Shown piece by piece: positions 54,551 through 64,000 of a stretch of DNA of 64,000 bases. The translations under genes and the position numbers were made by a program. Source of the stretch: Bacillus sp. HSf4. GTDB taxonomy: Bacteria > Bacillota > Bacilli > Bacillales > Bacillaceae. The first letter of the stretch is position 1. Every line of letters begins with the position of its first letter. Location: assembly GCF_029537375.1 (NCBI RefSeq), contig NZ_CP120679.1, positions 1,476,001 to 1,540,000 of the forward strand, read 5' to 3'. The notes below the pieces were generated by a model, which searched no databases, was not told where the DNA came from, and worked only from the letters and a program-made list of their open reading frames with translations.

Positions 54551-54639
54551 TGCAAGCGCGCCGTTGCTTTTTTTTGTCGGCGACATATAATTTTATTAAG
54601 CTAAAAATGTTGGTCTTGGTAAAAAAGGAGGACGAATCA

Positions 54640-54753
54640 ATGAAAACAAACCGCCCGCAAAAAATTGTCGGCTACACCGAATTGTTCGTCAAACTGCATG
54701 TCCTGACAAAAGAACAAAAAAAAGACATTATGAAATTCATCAAAATCCGCTAA
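54640..54753 (+). CDS. Very small basic protein (37 codons)
   Basis: ATG 54640 lies nine bases after AAAAAGGAGG. The product is MKTNRPQKIVGYTELFVKLH followed by VLTKEQKKDIMKFIKIR: soluble, basic and helical. No family recognised. The stop lies inside a hairpin shared with the convergent mtnA gene. Confidence 0.5.
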   Translation: MKTNRPQKIVGYTELFVKLHVLTKEQKKDIMKFIKIR

Positions 54754-54759
54754 AGCTGC

Positions 54760-55821
<1,062 letters not shown>

Positions 55822-55833
55822 GTTAGTCACTCC

Positions 55834-57324
<1,491 letters not shown>

Positions 57325-57330
57325 TACTTT

Positions 57331-58110
57331 TTAATATAAATCTTTGCGGATGTCTTCAAAAACCGGAATGTGCCCTCTCGTTTTTTCGATGTCCTTAAGA
57401 TCGATTTCGGCGCTGATGACCGTTTCTTCGTGTCCTGCTTCTGCAAGAACCCGTCCGAGCGGATCGATGATCATGCTGTGGCCGGCAAATTCGTTTTCCG
57501 GATTTTTCCCCGAACAGTTGCAGGCGGCGACAAAACATTGGTTTTCAATAGCTCTCGCGATTAGAAGGCTCCGCCAATGATCAAGCCTCGGCCGGGGCCA
57601 TTCCGCCGCCACGAAGAGGATGCCCGCTCCTTTTGAGGTGTGTTTTCTGATCCATTCCGGAAAACGGATGTCATAGCAGATGACACCGGCGGCAGGTGTG
57701 CCTTCAATCTCAAAGCCGCCGTCGGCGGAACCGGCGGATAAATAGAGATGCTCATCCATCAGCTGAAAAAGGTGGACTTTGCTGTATTCTTTGATCAATT
57801 GCCCGTGTCTGTCCGCGATATACATCGTATTGTATACGCCGTCCTTTTTCTTGACGGCGACTGATCCGCACACAATATGGACAAGGTTGGCCTTTGCCGT
57901 TTTCCTGAGCCATGCTTTCGTTTGTTCGCCTTCATCGTCGCCGATTTCATCGAGTTTTTTTAAATCATAGCCTGTCGTCCAAAGCTCGGGGAGAACGAGG
58001 ATATCCGCATGCCGGCTTTCCGCTTCGATCAGCCGCTCCGCTTTTTTGAGATTTTCCGAAGGATTGCCGTATGCGATATCGAATTGCAGGCAGGAAATCG
58101 TCCGCTTCAC
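57331..58110 (-). CDS. mtnU: Carbon-nitrogen hydrolase MtnU (omega-amidase)
   Basis: The 259-aa nitrilase-family protein has the E-K-C triad: E42 (VLPELWTTG), K in YSKVHLF and C in GVICYDIRFPE. It removes the amide from 2-oxo-acid amides left by glutamine-dependent transamination. GTG 58110 follows GAGGTG by seven bases. It faces mtnE across overlapping divergent promoters. Confidence 0.88.
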   Translation of the reverse strand: MKRTISCLQFDIAYGNPSENLKKAERLIEAESRHADILVLPELWTTGYDLKKLDEIGDDEGEQTKAWLRKTAKANLVHIVCGSVAVKKKDGVYNTMYIADRHGQLIKEYSKVHLFQLMDEHLYLSAGSADGGFEIEGTPAAGVICYDIRFPEWIRKHTSKGAGILFVAAEWPRPRLDHWRSLLIARAIENQCFVAACNCSGKNPENEFAGHSMIIDPLGRVLAEAGHEETVISAEIDLKDIEKTRGHIPVFEDIRKDLY

Positions 58111-58132
58111 TCTTATTCACCTCATTTTTTGC

Positions 58133-58179
58133 TTTACAATTTACCTTTAACAATATATGATGATGGACTATCATTTCAA
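58133..58179. promoter_or_regulatory. Overlapping divergent promoters mtnU/mtnE
   Basis: Plus strand: TTTACA (58133-58138), 17 bp, TATGAT (58156-58161). Minus strand: TTGAAA (58174-58179), 16 bp, TATATT (58152-58157). The two -10 boxes share bases, so they may exclude each other. Confidence 0.65.
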
Positions 58180-58204
58180 GAATTTTTCAAAGCGGGTGAA
58201 AAAA

Positions 58205-59395
58205 ATGAAATTTGAGTTTTCTGATGTGCTGAAACAGCTTCCGGAACAATTTTTTGCATCACTGGTCAAAAAGGTGAATGAAAAGATGGCAGCGGGTCAT
58301 GATGTCATCAATCTCGGCCAGGGAAACCCTGATCAGCCGACACCGGATCATATTGTTGAAGCGATGGCAAAAGCCGTGCATCATCCTGAAAATCATCGCT
58401 ATTCTTCCTTTCGCGGGAGCCGCAAGCTGAAAGAGGCGGCAGCCGAATTTTATCAAAGGGAGTATGGTGTTTCCCTTGATCCTGAGCGGGAAGTTGCCGT
58501 ATTGTTCGGCGGAAAAGCGGGCCTTGTAGAGCTGCCGCAATGCCTGTTAAATCCGGGGGATACCGTGCTCGTTCCCGACCCGGGATATCCGGATTACTGG
58601 TCGGGTGTTGAGCTGGCCAAAGCGAAGATGGAAACGATGCCGCTTACCGCGGACAATCATTTTCTGCCCGACTACAGCGACATTCCCTCTGAGCTAAAAG
58701 AAAAAGCGAAGCTGATGTATTTGAACTATCCGAACAACCCGACCGGAGCTCAGGCCACACCGGCGTTTTTTGCAGAAACCGTCGGGTTTGCCAAAGCGCA
58801 CGGCATTTGTGTCGTTCATGATTTTGCCTACGGGGCGATCGGCTATGACGGCCAAAAGCCGGTGAGCTTTCTGCAAACAGACGGCGCTAAGGAAGCCGGG
58901 ATCGAAATTTATACGCTGTCCAAAACCTACAATATGGCGGGATGGAGAGTCGGATTTGCGGTCGGAAACGCCTCTGTGATCGAAGCGCTGAATCTCTACC
59001 AGGACCATATGTATGTCAGCCTTTTTAAAGCGGTGCAGGATGCTGCCGCCGTCGCGCTTCTCGCAGATCAAAGCTGTGTGAACGTGCAAAATGAACGATA
59101 TGAAAAACGGCGGAACGTCTGGATCAAGGCTGTCCGGGATATCGGCTGGGACGCCCCGTTTCCGGAAGGCTCCTTTTTTGCCTGGATGCCCGTCCCCGAA
59201 GGCTTTACATCTGAAGAATTTTCGGATTTGCTGCTGGAGAAGGCTAATGTCGCGACAGCGCCGGGCATCGGATTCGGTCCGCATGGTGAAGGCTATGTAC
59301 GAGTCGGTCTTCTTACAAGTGAGGAACGCTTGCGTGAAGCGGCAAGCAGGATCGCCAGGCTGAACATTTTCAAAAAATCGGCAGTCCCTCATTGA
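58205..59395 (+). CDS. mtnE: Aminotransferase MtnE
   Basis: The 396-aa PLP enzyme (fold type I) makes methionine from ketomethylthiobutyrate, the last step of salvage, probably with glutamine as donor. The PLP lysine is K240 (TLSKTYNMAGWRVGF), with NYPNNPTGA binding PLP. ATG 58205 follows GCGGGTG. MtnU opposite removes the amide by-product. Confidence 0.93.
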   Translation: MKFEFSDVLKQLPEQFFASLVKKVNEKMAAGHDVINLGQGNPDQPTPDHIVEAMAKAVHHPENHRYSSFRGSRKLKEAAAEFYQREYGVSLDPEREVAVLFGGKAGLVELPQCLLNPGDTVLVPDPGYPDYWSGVELAKAKMETMPLTADNHFLPDYSDIPSELKEKAKLMYLNYPNNPTGAQATPAFFAETVGFAKAHGICVVHDFAYGAIGYDGQKPVSFLQTDGAKEAGIEIYTLSKTYNMAGWRVGFAVGNASVIEALNLYQDHMYVSLFKAVQDAAAVALLADQSCVNVQNERYEKRRNVWIKAVRDIGWDAPFPEGSFFAWMPVPEGFTSEEFSDLLLEKANVATAPGIGFGPHGEGYVRVGLLTSEERLREAASRIARLNIFKKSAVPH

Positions 59396-59600
59396 CAACT
59401 AAGGAAAACGGTGGGATAATTCAAAATAATTTATAAAAATCAATATTCTTATCAAGAGCAGGTGGAGGGACGAGCCCGATGAAGCCCGGCAACCGACTTT
59501 TTAAGCACGGTGCTAATTCTTGCAGCTGGCGCTGAGAGATAAGGATTCGAAGTGAGAAACGAAACCTCTTTTTAGCACAGCCGCAAAAAGAGGTTTTTTT
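59392..59600 (+). promoter_or_regulatory. SAM-I riboswitch and promoter of mtnWXBD
   Basis: Promoter TTGACA (59392-59397), 17 bp, GATAAT (59415-59420), overlapping the mtnE stop. The aptamer (59446-59545) has CTTATCAAGAG, GGTGGAGGGACGAGCCC, GAAGCCCGGCAACC, GGTGCTAATTC and GAGAGATAAG. The terminator AAACCTCTTTTT / AAAAAGAGGTTT with a T-run lies at 59562-59600. Confidence 0.95.
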
Positions 59601-59633
59601 GTATGCATGGGAAACAGGAAGGAGCTAAAGAGC

Positions 59634-60851
59634 ATGAGTGAACTTTTGGCAACATATGTCCTGACAGATCCCGGAGGCGATCCAAAAATACGGGCGGAGC
59701 AAATTGCGCTCGGCCTGACGGTGGGATCCTGGACGGATTTGCCGCAGCTGAAACAGGAACAATTAAAAAAGCACAAAGGACGCGTCGTCCGCGTTGAAGA
59801 AACGGAAGGCGCCCGCGGGGAGAAACAGGCGGTGGTCACGATCGCCTATCCGGAAGCCAATTTTACGAGGGATATTCCGGCTGTCTTGACGACCGTTTTT
59901 GGCAAGCTGTCGCTTGACGGGAAAATCAAATTGACGGATCTTTCGTTTTCAAACGACTTTAAGCAATCGCTGCCGGGACCGAAATTCGGGATCTACGGCA
60001 TCCGCAAAAAGATCGGCGAATTTGAAAGGCCGCTTCTGATGAGCATTTTCAAAGGCGTCATCGGCCGCGATATGGAAGATTTGAAGGAGCAGCTGAGGCA
60101 GCAGGCGCTCGGCGGTGTCGATTTGATCAAGGATGATGAGATTTTGTTTGAAACCGGGAACGCTCCTTTTGAAAAGCGGATCACCGAAGGGAAAAAAGTG
60201 CTGCAAAGCACCTATGAAGAAACCGGACACAAAACGCTTTACGCCGTCAATCTGACAGGAAGGACGATGGAGCTGAAAGACAAAGCGAAAAAGGCCGCTG
60301 AGCTTGGGGCCGACGTTTTGCTGTTCAATGTGTTTGCCTATGGGCTGGACGTCCTCCAAAGCCTGGCCGAAGACGACGAAATTCCGCTTGCGATCATGGC
60401 TCATCCGGCCGTCAGCGGCGCATTGGCTTCTTCGCCGTATTACGGTTTTTCCCATTCGCTTTTGCTGGGAAAGCTGACCCGTTATCTGGGGGCGGATTTC
60501 AGCCTGTTTCCTTCCCCGTACGGAAGCGTCGCGCTCGAAAAGCGGGAAGCGCTCGCCATTCATGATGAATGCACGAAAGAGGATGTTTTTCAGCCGTCAT
60601 TTGCCGTGCCGTCGGCCGGCATACACCCAGGCATGGTTCCGCTTTTGATGAAAGACTTCGGTATTGACCACATCATCAATGCGGGCGGCGGAATTCACGG
60701 CCATCCAAACGGAGCAACAGGCGGGGGCAGGGCGTTTAGAGCGATCATAGAAGCCGTTCTTCAAGGCGAACCTGTCGAAGAAAAAGCAAAACGGTCCCGC
60801 GATTTAAAGCTCGCTTTGGATAAATGGGGGAAAGTGGAGATTCCCGTATGA
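59634..60851 (+). CDS. mtnW: RuBisCO-like DK-MTP-1-P enolase MtnW
   Basis: The 405-aa RuBisCO-like protein tautomerises 2,3-diketo-5-methylthiopentyl-1-P. The carbamylated lysine is K166 in [10 protein letters not shown]; other marks are HPAVSGAL and the glycine loop [12 protein letters not shown]. It does not fix CO2. ATG 59634 follows AAGGAGC. Its stop overlaps mtnX (ATGA). Confidence 0.95.
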   Translation: MSELLATYVLTDPGGDPKIRAEQIALGLTVGSWTDLPQLKQEQLKKHKGRVVRVEETEGARGEKQAVVTIAYPEANFTRDIPAVLTTVFGKLSLDGKIKLTDLSFSNDFKQSLPGPKFGIYGIRKKIGEFERPLLMSIFKGVIGRDMEDLKEQLRQQALGGVDLIKDDEILFETGNAPFEKRITEGKKVLQSTYEETGHKTLYAVNLTGRTMELKDKAKKAAELGADVLLFNVFAYGLDVLQSLAEDDEIPLAIMAHPAVSGALASSPYYGFSHSLLLGKLTRYLGADFSLFPSPYGSVALEKREALAIHDECTKEDVFQPSFAVPSAGIHPGMVPLLMKDFGIDHIINAGGGIHGHPNGATGGGRAFRAIIEAVLQGEPVEEKAKRSRDLKLALDKWGKVEIPV

Positions 60852-61549
60852 GAAAGCCGCTGATCATCTGCGATTTTGACGGGACGATTACAACGAACGA
60901 CAACATCATCAGCATCATGAAACAATTCGCTCCAAACGAATGGATTGCCTTAAAAGACGGTGTTCTCTCCAAGGAAATATCGATCCAAGAGGGAGTCGGC
61001 GGCATGTTTGCCCTTCTGGAGAGCAGCCTCAGGGAAGAGATGACGGCATTTGTACTCGAGCAAGCGGAGATCCGCGCCGGTTTTAAGGAGTTTGTTGCAT
61101 TCCTTGATGAGTGCGGGATTCCCTTTTACGTCGTCAGCGGAGGCATGGATTTCTTCGTCTATCCTTTGCTTGAAGGGATCGTGGAAAGGGAGCGCATCTA
61201 TTGCAACAAGGCGGATTTTACTGGCGAGAGCATCGCGATTGATTGGCCGCATCTGTGTGATGATAAGTGCGAAAACGAATGCGGCTGCTGCAAGCCTTCC
61301 ATCATTCGAAGGCTGAAAGGGGAAGATGACTTTCTCGTGATGATCGGGGATTCCGTCACGGATGTTGAGGCTGCAAAGCGTTCTGATTTGTGCATGGCCC
61401 GTGATTATTTGCTGAAGGAATGTGAGGCTCTGCATTTGAACCATATCGCGTTTCAGGATTTTCACGATGTGAAGCGCGCCCTAGAAGAAACCCGGGAGGT
61501 GAAGGAATGGCTGTTAGAGAACAGCGCAGGCAGGAGCTTGCCGAAGTAA
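60848..61549 (+). CDS. mtnX: HK-MTPenyl-1-P phosphatase MtnX
   Basis: The 233-aa HAD-type phosphatase has D9 and D11 in ICDFDGTIT and the motif IV region [17 protein letters not shown]. It removes the phosphate before the dioxygenase step. The start overlaps mtnW by four bases and its 3' end overlaps mtnB by 43 bases. Confidence 0.93.
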   Translation: MRKPLIICDFDGTITTNDNIISIMKQFAPNEWIALKDGVLSKEISIQEGVGGMFALLESSLREEMTAFVLEQAEIRAGFKEFVAFLDECGIPFYVVSGGMDFFVYPLLEGIVERERIYCNKADFTGESIAIDWPHLCDDKCENECGCCKPSIIRRLKGEDDFLVMIGDSVTDVEAAKRSDLCMARDYLLKECEALHLNHIAFQDFHDVKRALEETREVKEWLLENSAGRSLPK

Positions 61550-62133
61550 AAAGGGAGCTCGCGGCAAGAGACTGGTTTCCGGCGACAAGCGGCAACCTTT
61601 CAATCAAAGTAGCGGAGGCTCCGCTTCGCTTTTTGGTGACGGCCAGCGGAAAAGACAAACGAAAAGAGACGGACGAGGATTTTTTGCTGGTGGATCAAGA
61701 AGGCAATCCTGCAGAAAGCGGCCACTCCCTGAAGCCGTCGGCGGAAACGCTGCTCCATGCGTATGTCTATCAAAAAACAAACGCAGGCAGCTGTCTTCAT
61801 GTTCATACCGTCGACAATAACGTGATTTCAGAACTTTATGCAAAAGAGCAGCAAATCACTTTTAAAGGGCAGGAAATCATTAAAGCGCTCGGGATATGGG
61901 AGGAAAACGCCGCAGTCACCATTCCGATTATCGAAAATACCGCCCATATTCCGGACTTGGCGGCTGATTTTGCCGCTCACCTGACAGGCGATTCCGGCGC
62001 CGTCTTGATCAGGAACCACGGCATTACCGTCTGGGGGAAAACGGCATTTGAAGCAAAGCGGTTTCTTGAAGCTTATGAATTTTTGTTCAGCTGGCATTTA
62101 AAATTAAAAGCTTTCAGACATGCGTATGTTTGA
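61507..62133 (+). CDS. mtnB: Methylthioribulose-1-phosphate dehydratase MtnB
   Basis: The 208-aa class II aldolase-like zinc enzyme has H98 and H100 (CLHVHTVDN) and a later His in [10 protein letters not shown]. It dehydrates MTRu-1-P. ATG 61507 sits close to GGAGGTGAAGGA inside the end of mtnX, and the protein aligns with homologues from this residue, so the 43-base overlap looks real. Confidence 0.92.
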   Translation: MAVREQRRQELAEVKRELAARDWFPATSGNLSIKVAEAPLRFLVTASGKDKRKETDEDFLLVDQEGNPAESGHSLKPSAETLLHAYVYQKTNAGSCLHVHTVDNNVISELYAKEQQITFKGQEIIKALGIWEENAAVTIPIIENTAHIPDLAADFAAHLTGDSGAVLIRNHGITVWGKTAFEAKRFLEAYEFLFSWHLKLKAFRHAYV

Positions 62134-62152
62134 AAAAGGAGGAGAAACGCAC

Positions 62153-62692
62153 ATGGCAACAATCCGTATCCATGATGAGCAAAACACGATGATCGAAAAC
62201 AGTGAAGAGGTGAAAAAGTACCTCGATCAGCAGGGTGTGATTTACGAACAATGGGATATCACGAAACTGTCTGCAGGTTTAAGGGAAAAATACGATTTAA
62301 CAGACGCGGAAAAACAGGAGATTTTAAATAGTTTTCAAAGTGAGATCAAAGACATTTCCGAGCGGCGCGGCTATAAGGCGCAAGATGTCATCTCGCTCTC
62401 TGATGAAAATCCAAAACTGGATGAACTTCTGAAAAACTTTAAACAGGAGCATCACCACACAGATGATGAGGTCAGGTTTATCGTCAACGGCCACGGCATC
62501 TTTGCGATTGAAGGAAAAGACGGCGTATTTTTCGATTGTTTATTGAGCCCCGGCGATTTGATCTCTGTTCCGGAAAACACCCGCCATTACTTCACGCTTC
62601 AAGAAGACAGGAAAGTCGTAGCCGTCAGGATATTTGTGACGACCGAGGGCTGGGTGCCGATCTATGAAAGAGAACAGGTTAAACAGTCATAA
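62153..62692 (+). CDS. mtnD: Acireductone dioxygenase MtnD
   Basis: The 179-aa cupin enzyme oxidises acireductone to ketomethylthiobutyrate and formate (Fe form). Metal ligands are H100, H102, E106 (EHHHTDDEVRF) and H145 (NTRHYF). ATG 62153 follows AAGGAGGAG; the longer frame overlaps mtnB. Last gene of mtnWXBD. Confidence 0.95.
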   Translation: MATIRIHDEQNTMIENSEEVKKYLDQQGVIYEQWDITKLSAGLREKYDLTDAEKQEILNSFQSEIKDISERRGYKAQDVISLSDENPKLDELLKNFKQEHHHTDDEVRFIVNGHGIFAIEGKDGVFFDCLLSPGDLISVPENTRHYFTLQEDRKVVAVRIFVTTEGWVPIYEREQVKQS

Positions 62693-62722
62693 AAACAGCG
62701 CCGCTTAGGGCGCTGTTTTTAT
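62689..62722. terminator. Terminator between mtnD and fosB
   Basis: Stem AAAACAGCGCC-GCTTA-GGGCGCTGTTTT with A/T runs on both sides. Confidence 0.88.
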
Positions 62723-63171
62723 TTGTTTTTATCGTATAGCGCTTGAATATGGCCCTCATGAAATGAAAGGTGAGGCTTTTCTGTTTGATAGTATTCGAGT
62801 CTGTCGAAGACAGAGCCGGTGTGGAGCTCGAATTTGTGTCCGTCCGGATCGGAAAAATAAATCGAATCTTTATCACCCTGATGGCGTTTTCTCCCTTTTA
62901 ACACATTCACGCCCAAATCTTTTAATTTCGTCTCCCAATGATCGAGATCTTCCTCTTTGATCGAAAAGGCAATGTGTGTGTATGAGTCGCGGATTTCAGT
63001 CCGTTTAATATCCTTTTCCTCGTTCAGAGCGAGCCAGATGCCGTTTAGATCAAAGTACGCGGTTTTCTCGCCTTTGACGAGCCATTTTGCATCAAACACA
63101 TTTTCATAGAAAGCAATGGACGCCTTTAGGTCGGAGACTGAAAATAACAGATGATTAAGACCATCAATCAT
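62719..63171 (-). CDS. fosB: Metallothiol transferase FosB (fosfomycin resistance)
   Basis: The 150-aa VOC enzyme adds a thiol (bacillithiol) to fosfomycin and opens its epoxide. Metal ligands are H7 (NHLLFSV), H66 (YTHIAF) and E115 (KFELHTG); the loop RDSYTHIAF and SIYFSDPDGHKFELHTG are FosB-like. Its ATG overlaps the ykvA stop (ATGA), so it is the second gene of an operon; in B. subtilis fosB is at another site. Confidence 0.88.
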   Translation of the reverse strand: MIDGLNHLLFSVSDLKASIAFYENVFDAKWLVKGEKTAYFDLNGIWLALNEEKDIKRTEIRDSYTHIAFSIKEEDLDHWETKLKDLGVNVLKGRKRHQGDKDSIYFSDPDGHKFELHTGSVFDRLEYYQTEKPHLSFHEGHIQALYDKNK

Positions 63172-63476
63172 TTTGCGCCGCCTCCTTTCTCGTGCAGGGC
63201 GTCAAATTCAGCCAGTTCTTTGGCGATTTGTCTGAAAAGAAAGGCAAGAACAGCCGCATCATCAAGCCAGCCAGCCCCTGCGATAATGTCCGGAATCAAA
63301 TCAATCGGTGACAGCACATAAATGAAAGCCAAAGCGGCCAGAAAAATCGTTCTTTTAGGAAAAAGCGGATATTCTCCTTTTCTCCACGCTTTAAAGGCGC
63401 TGAAAAACAGGATCAGACCGGAGCGCGCTTCTTTTACAGCGAAGAAAGCCGTTAGTTTTGAAATAGGTTTTTTCAT
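63168..63476 (-). CDS. ykvA: DUF1232 membrane protein YkvA
   Basis: The 102-aa protein has a DUF1232 segment with a membrane helix, ALAFIYVLSPIDLIPDIIAG, whose SPIDLIPD is the family hallmark. ATG 63476 follows a strong AAAGGAGGT. Function unknown. It is translationally coupled to fosB. Confidence 0.82.
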   Translation of the reverse strand: MKKPISKLTAFFAVKEARSGLILFFSAFKAWRKGEYPLFPKRTIFLAALAFIYVLSPIDLIPDIIAGAGWLDDAAVLAFLFRQIAKELAEFDALHEKGGGAK

Positions 63477-63590
63477 CAAAAGACCTCCTTTAAAAGGAAA
63501 AAACATTTCGGTGTTTACCATATTTCATTCAAGGGAATGATTCAACAAATCTATTATACTTGATTTCAAAATATTTTTTCGGAAAATAGG

Positions 63591-63619
63591 TTTACAAAAT
63601 AAGTATAATCTGTAATAAT
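63591..63619 (+). promoter_or_regulatory. spo0E promoter
   Basis: TTTACA (63591-63596), 17 bp, AATAAT (63614-63619); an alternative -10 TATAAT lies at 63604-63609. B. subtilis spo0E is repressed by AbrB. Confidence 0.5.
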
Positions 63620-63679
63620 GCTCAAGTACGCAAAATCTGGATGAATCTCGAAACTTTAACGCGGTAAGGGGTGAAGCGT

Positions 63680-63925
63680 ATGCAAAGGTATTTAGAGAAA
63701 GAAGCGCTGTTGGCCTCCATCAATGAAAAGCGGCAAATGATGGTCGAAGCTGCTGAAGTCTACGGATATACAGGGGATGAGACAATTAAACAGAGTCAGG
63801 AATTAGACCAGTTGATCTATCAATATCAAAAAATGACAATGAATGATCATTATTCATCAGACAAGCCATTGCCCCATGTTTTAGACGGCATCAGCTGTCT
63901 GATCCTTGAAAAATATACGGCATGA
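63680..63925 (+). CDS. spo0E: Spo0A-P phosphatase Spo0E
   Basis: The 81-aa helical protein has the aspartyl-phosphate phosphatase signature SQELDQLIYQYQ. It dephosphorylates Spo0A-P and delays sporulation. ATG 63680 lies six bases after AAGGGGTG; GTG 63671 is too close. Its C-terminal tail (about 60-81) is the variable part. Confidence 0.88.
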   Translation: MQRYLEKEALLASINEKRQMMVEAAEVYGYTGDETIKQSQELDQLIYQYQKMTMNDHYSSDKPLPHVLDGISCLILEKYTA

Positions 63926-63938
63926 TCCAAGTCCATGA

Positions 63939-63969
63939 AAAAGAGCTGCCGTTAACGGAAGCTCTTTTC
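63939..63969. terminator. spo0E terminator, possibly shared
   Basis: AAGAGCT and AGCTCTT flank an inner palindrome CCGTTAACGG; TTTTCG follows. About 30 bases remain beyond it; a minus-strand frame ending in TAA there could be the end of a neighbouring gene, but it is too short to name. Confidence 0.75.
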
Positions 63970-64000
63970 GTGAGCGGTAAGCATATCAGCCATTTTGATC

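Noticed and set aside
63970..64000. Possible gene end on the minus strand at the window edge
   Set aside because: Only about ten codons are visible and nothing identifies the protein.

Overview
The window reads as a chromosomal segment from the Bacillus licheniformis / B. paralicheniformis group. The gene order follows the B. subtilis htrA-dpp-ykf ... metE-isp ... tnrA-ykzB-ykoL ... ligD-ku ... sigI-rsgI-sspD-htpX-ktrD ... kinE-ogt-mtn-spo0E region almost step by step. Differences include an added pectate lyase, a B12-controlled metE, fosB joined to ykvA, and a diguanylate cyclase without its EAL half. Coding density is high and there is no insertion sequence, prophage, CRISPR array, rRNA or tRNA. 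Species assignment rests on remembered protein and synteny similarity, not on a database search.

Layout. 0.1-3.5 kb: quinone-responsive dioxygenase ykcA with an MhqR-type operator, htrA, proG. 3.6-13 kb: dppABCDE-ykfABCD for uptake and breakdown of dipeptides and murein peptides. 13-19 kb: ykgA, ykhA, secreted pectate lyase, a PadR/HAAS-like membrane pair, and a guanidine riboswitch driving ykkCD. 19-24.3 kb: purU, a T-box-controlled proBA, and ohrA-ohrR-ohrB. 24.3-27.5 kb: a repeat-containing lipoprotein, guaD, a phosphatase, and an orphan WXG/DUF5082-like gene pair. 27.6-34.1 kb: metE behind a cobalamin riboswitch, intracellular protease isp, mgtE behind a Mg2+ M-box plus a small leader ORF, and a lipoprotein. 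34.1-35.8 kb: tnrA diverging from ykzB-ykoL, then ykoM. 35.8-42.2 kb: NHEJ pair ku-ligD, a truncated ykoW, DedA protein ykoX, and manganese exporter ykoY behind a yybP-ykoY riboswitch. 42.3-50.5 kb: sigI-rsgI, sspD, ykrK/htpX, ktrD, a PBP3-like transpeptidase, and two small ORFs. 50.5-64 kb: ykrP, kinE, ogt, the methionine salvage genes mtnA, K, U, E, W, X, B, D with two SAM-I riboswitches, then fosB, ykvA and spo0E.

The region is rich in RNA control. Seven cis-acting RNAs are readable: guanidine-I, a proline-type T-box, cobalamin, M-box, yybP-ykoY and two SAM-I. Readable protein sites include MhqR, CodY-like, OhrR, an exact TnrA box, a PhoP-type direct repeat, SigB, SigG, SigH and SigI promoters, and PadR- and MarR-type dyads. 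Together the genes cover nutrient scavenging (peptides, methylthioribose, purines, pectin), ion balance (Mg, Mn, K), thiol/peroxide and antibiotic stress, and spore-related functions. Nothing here is clearly a new multi-gene system. The best candidates for new biology are the WXG-like pair at 26.3-27.4 kb, the 37-codon ORF and hairpin between the M-box and mgtE, and the rewired metE leader.
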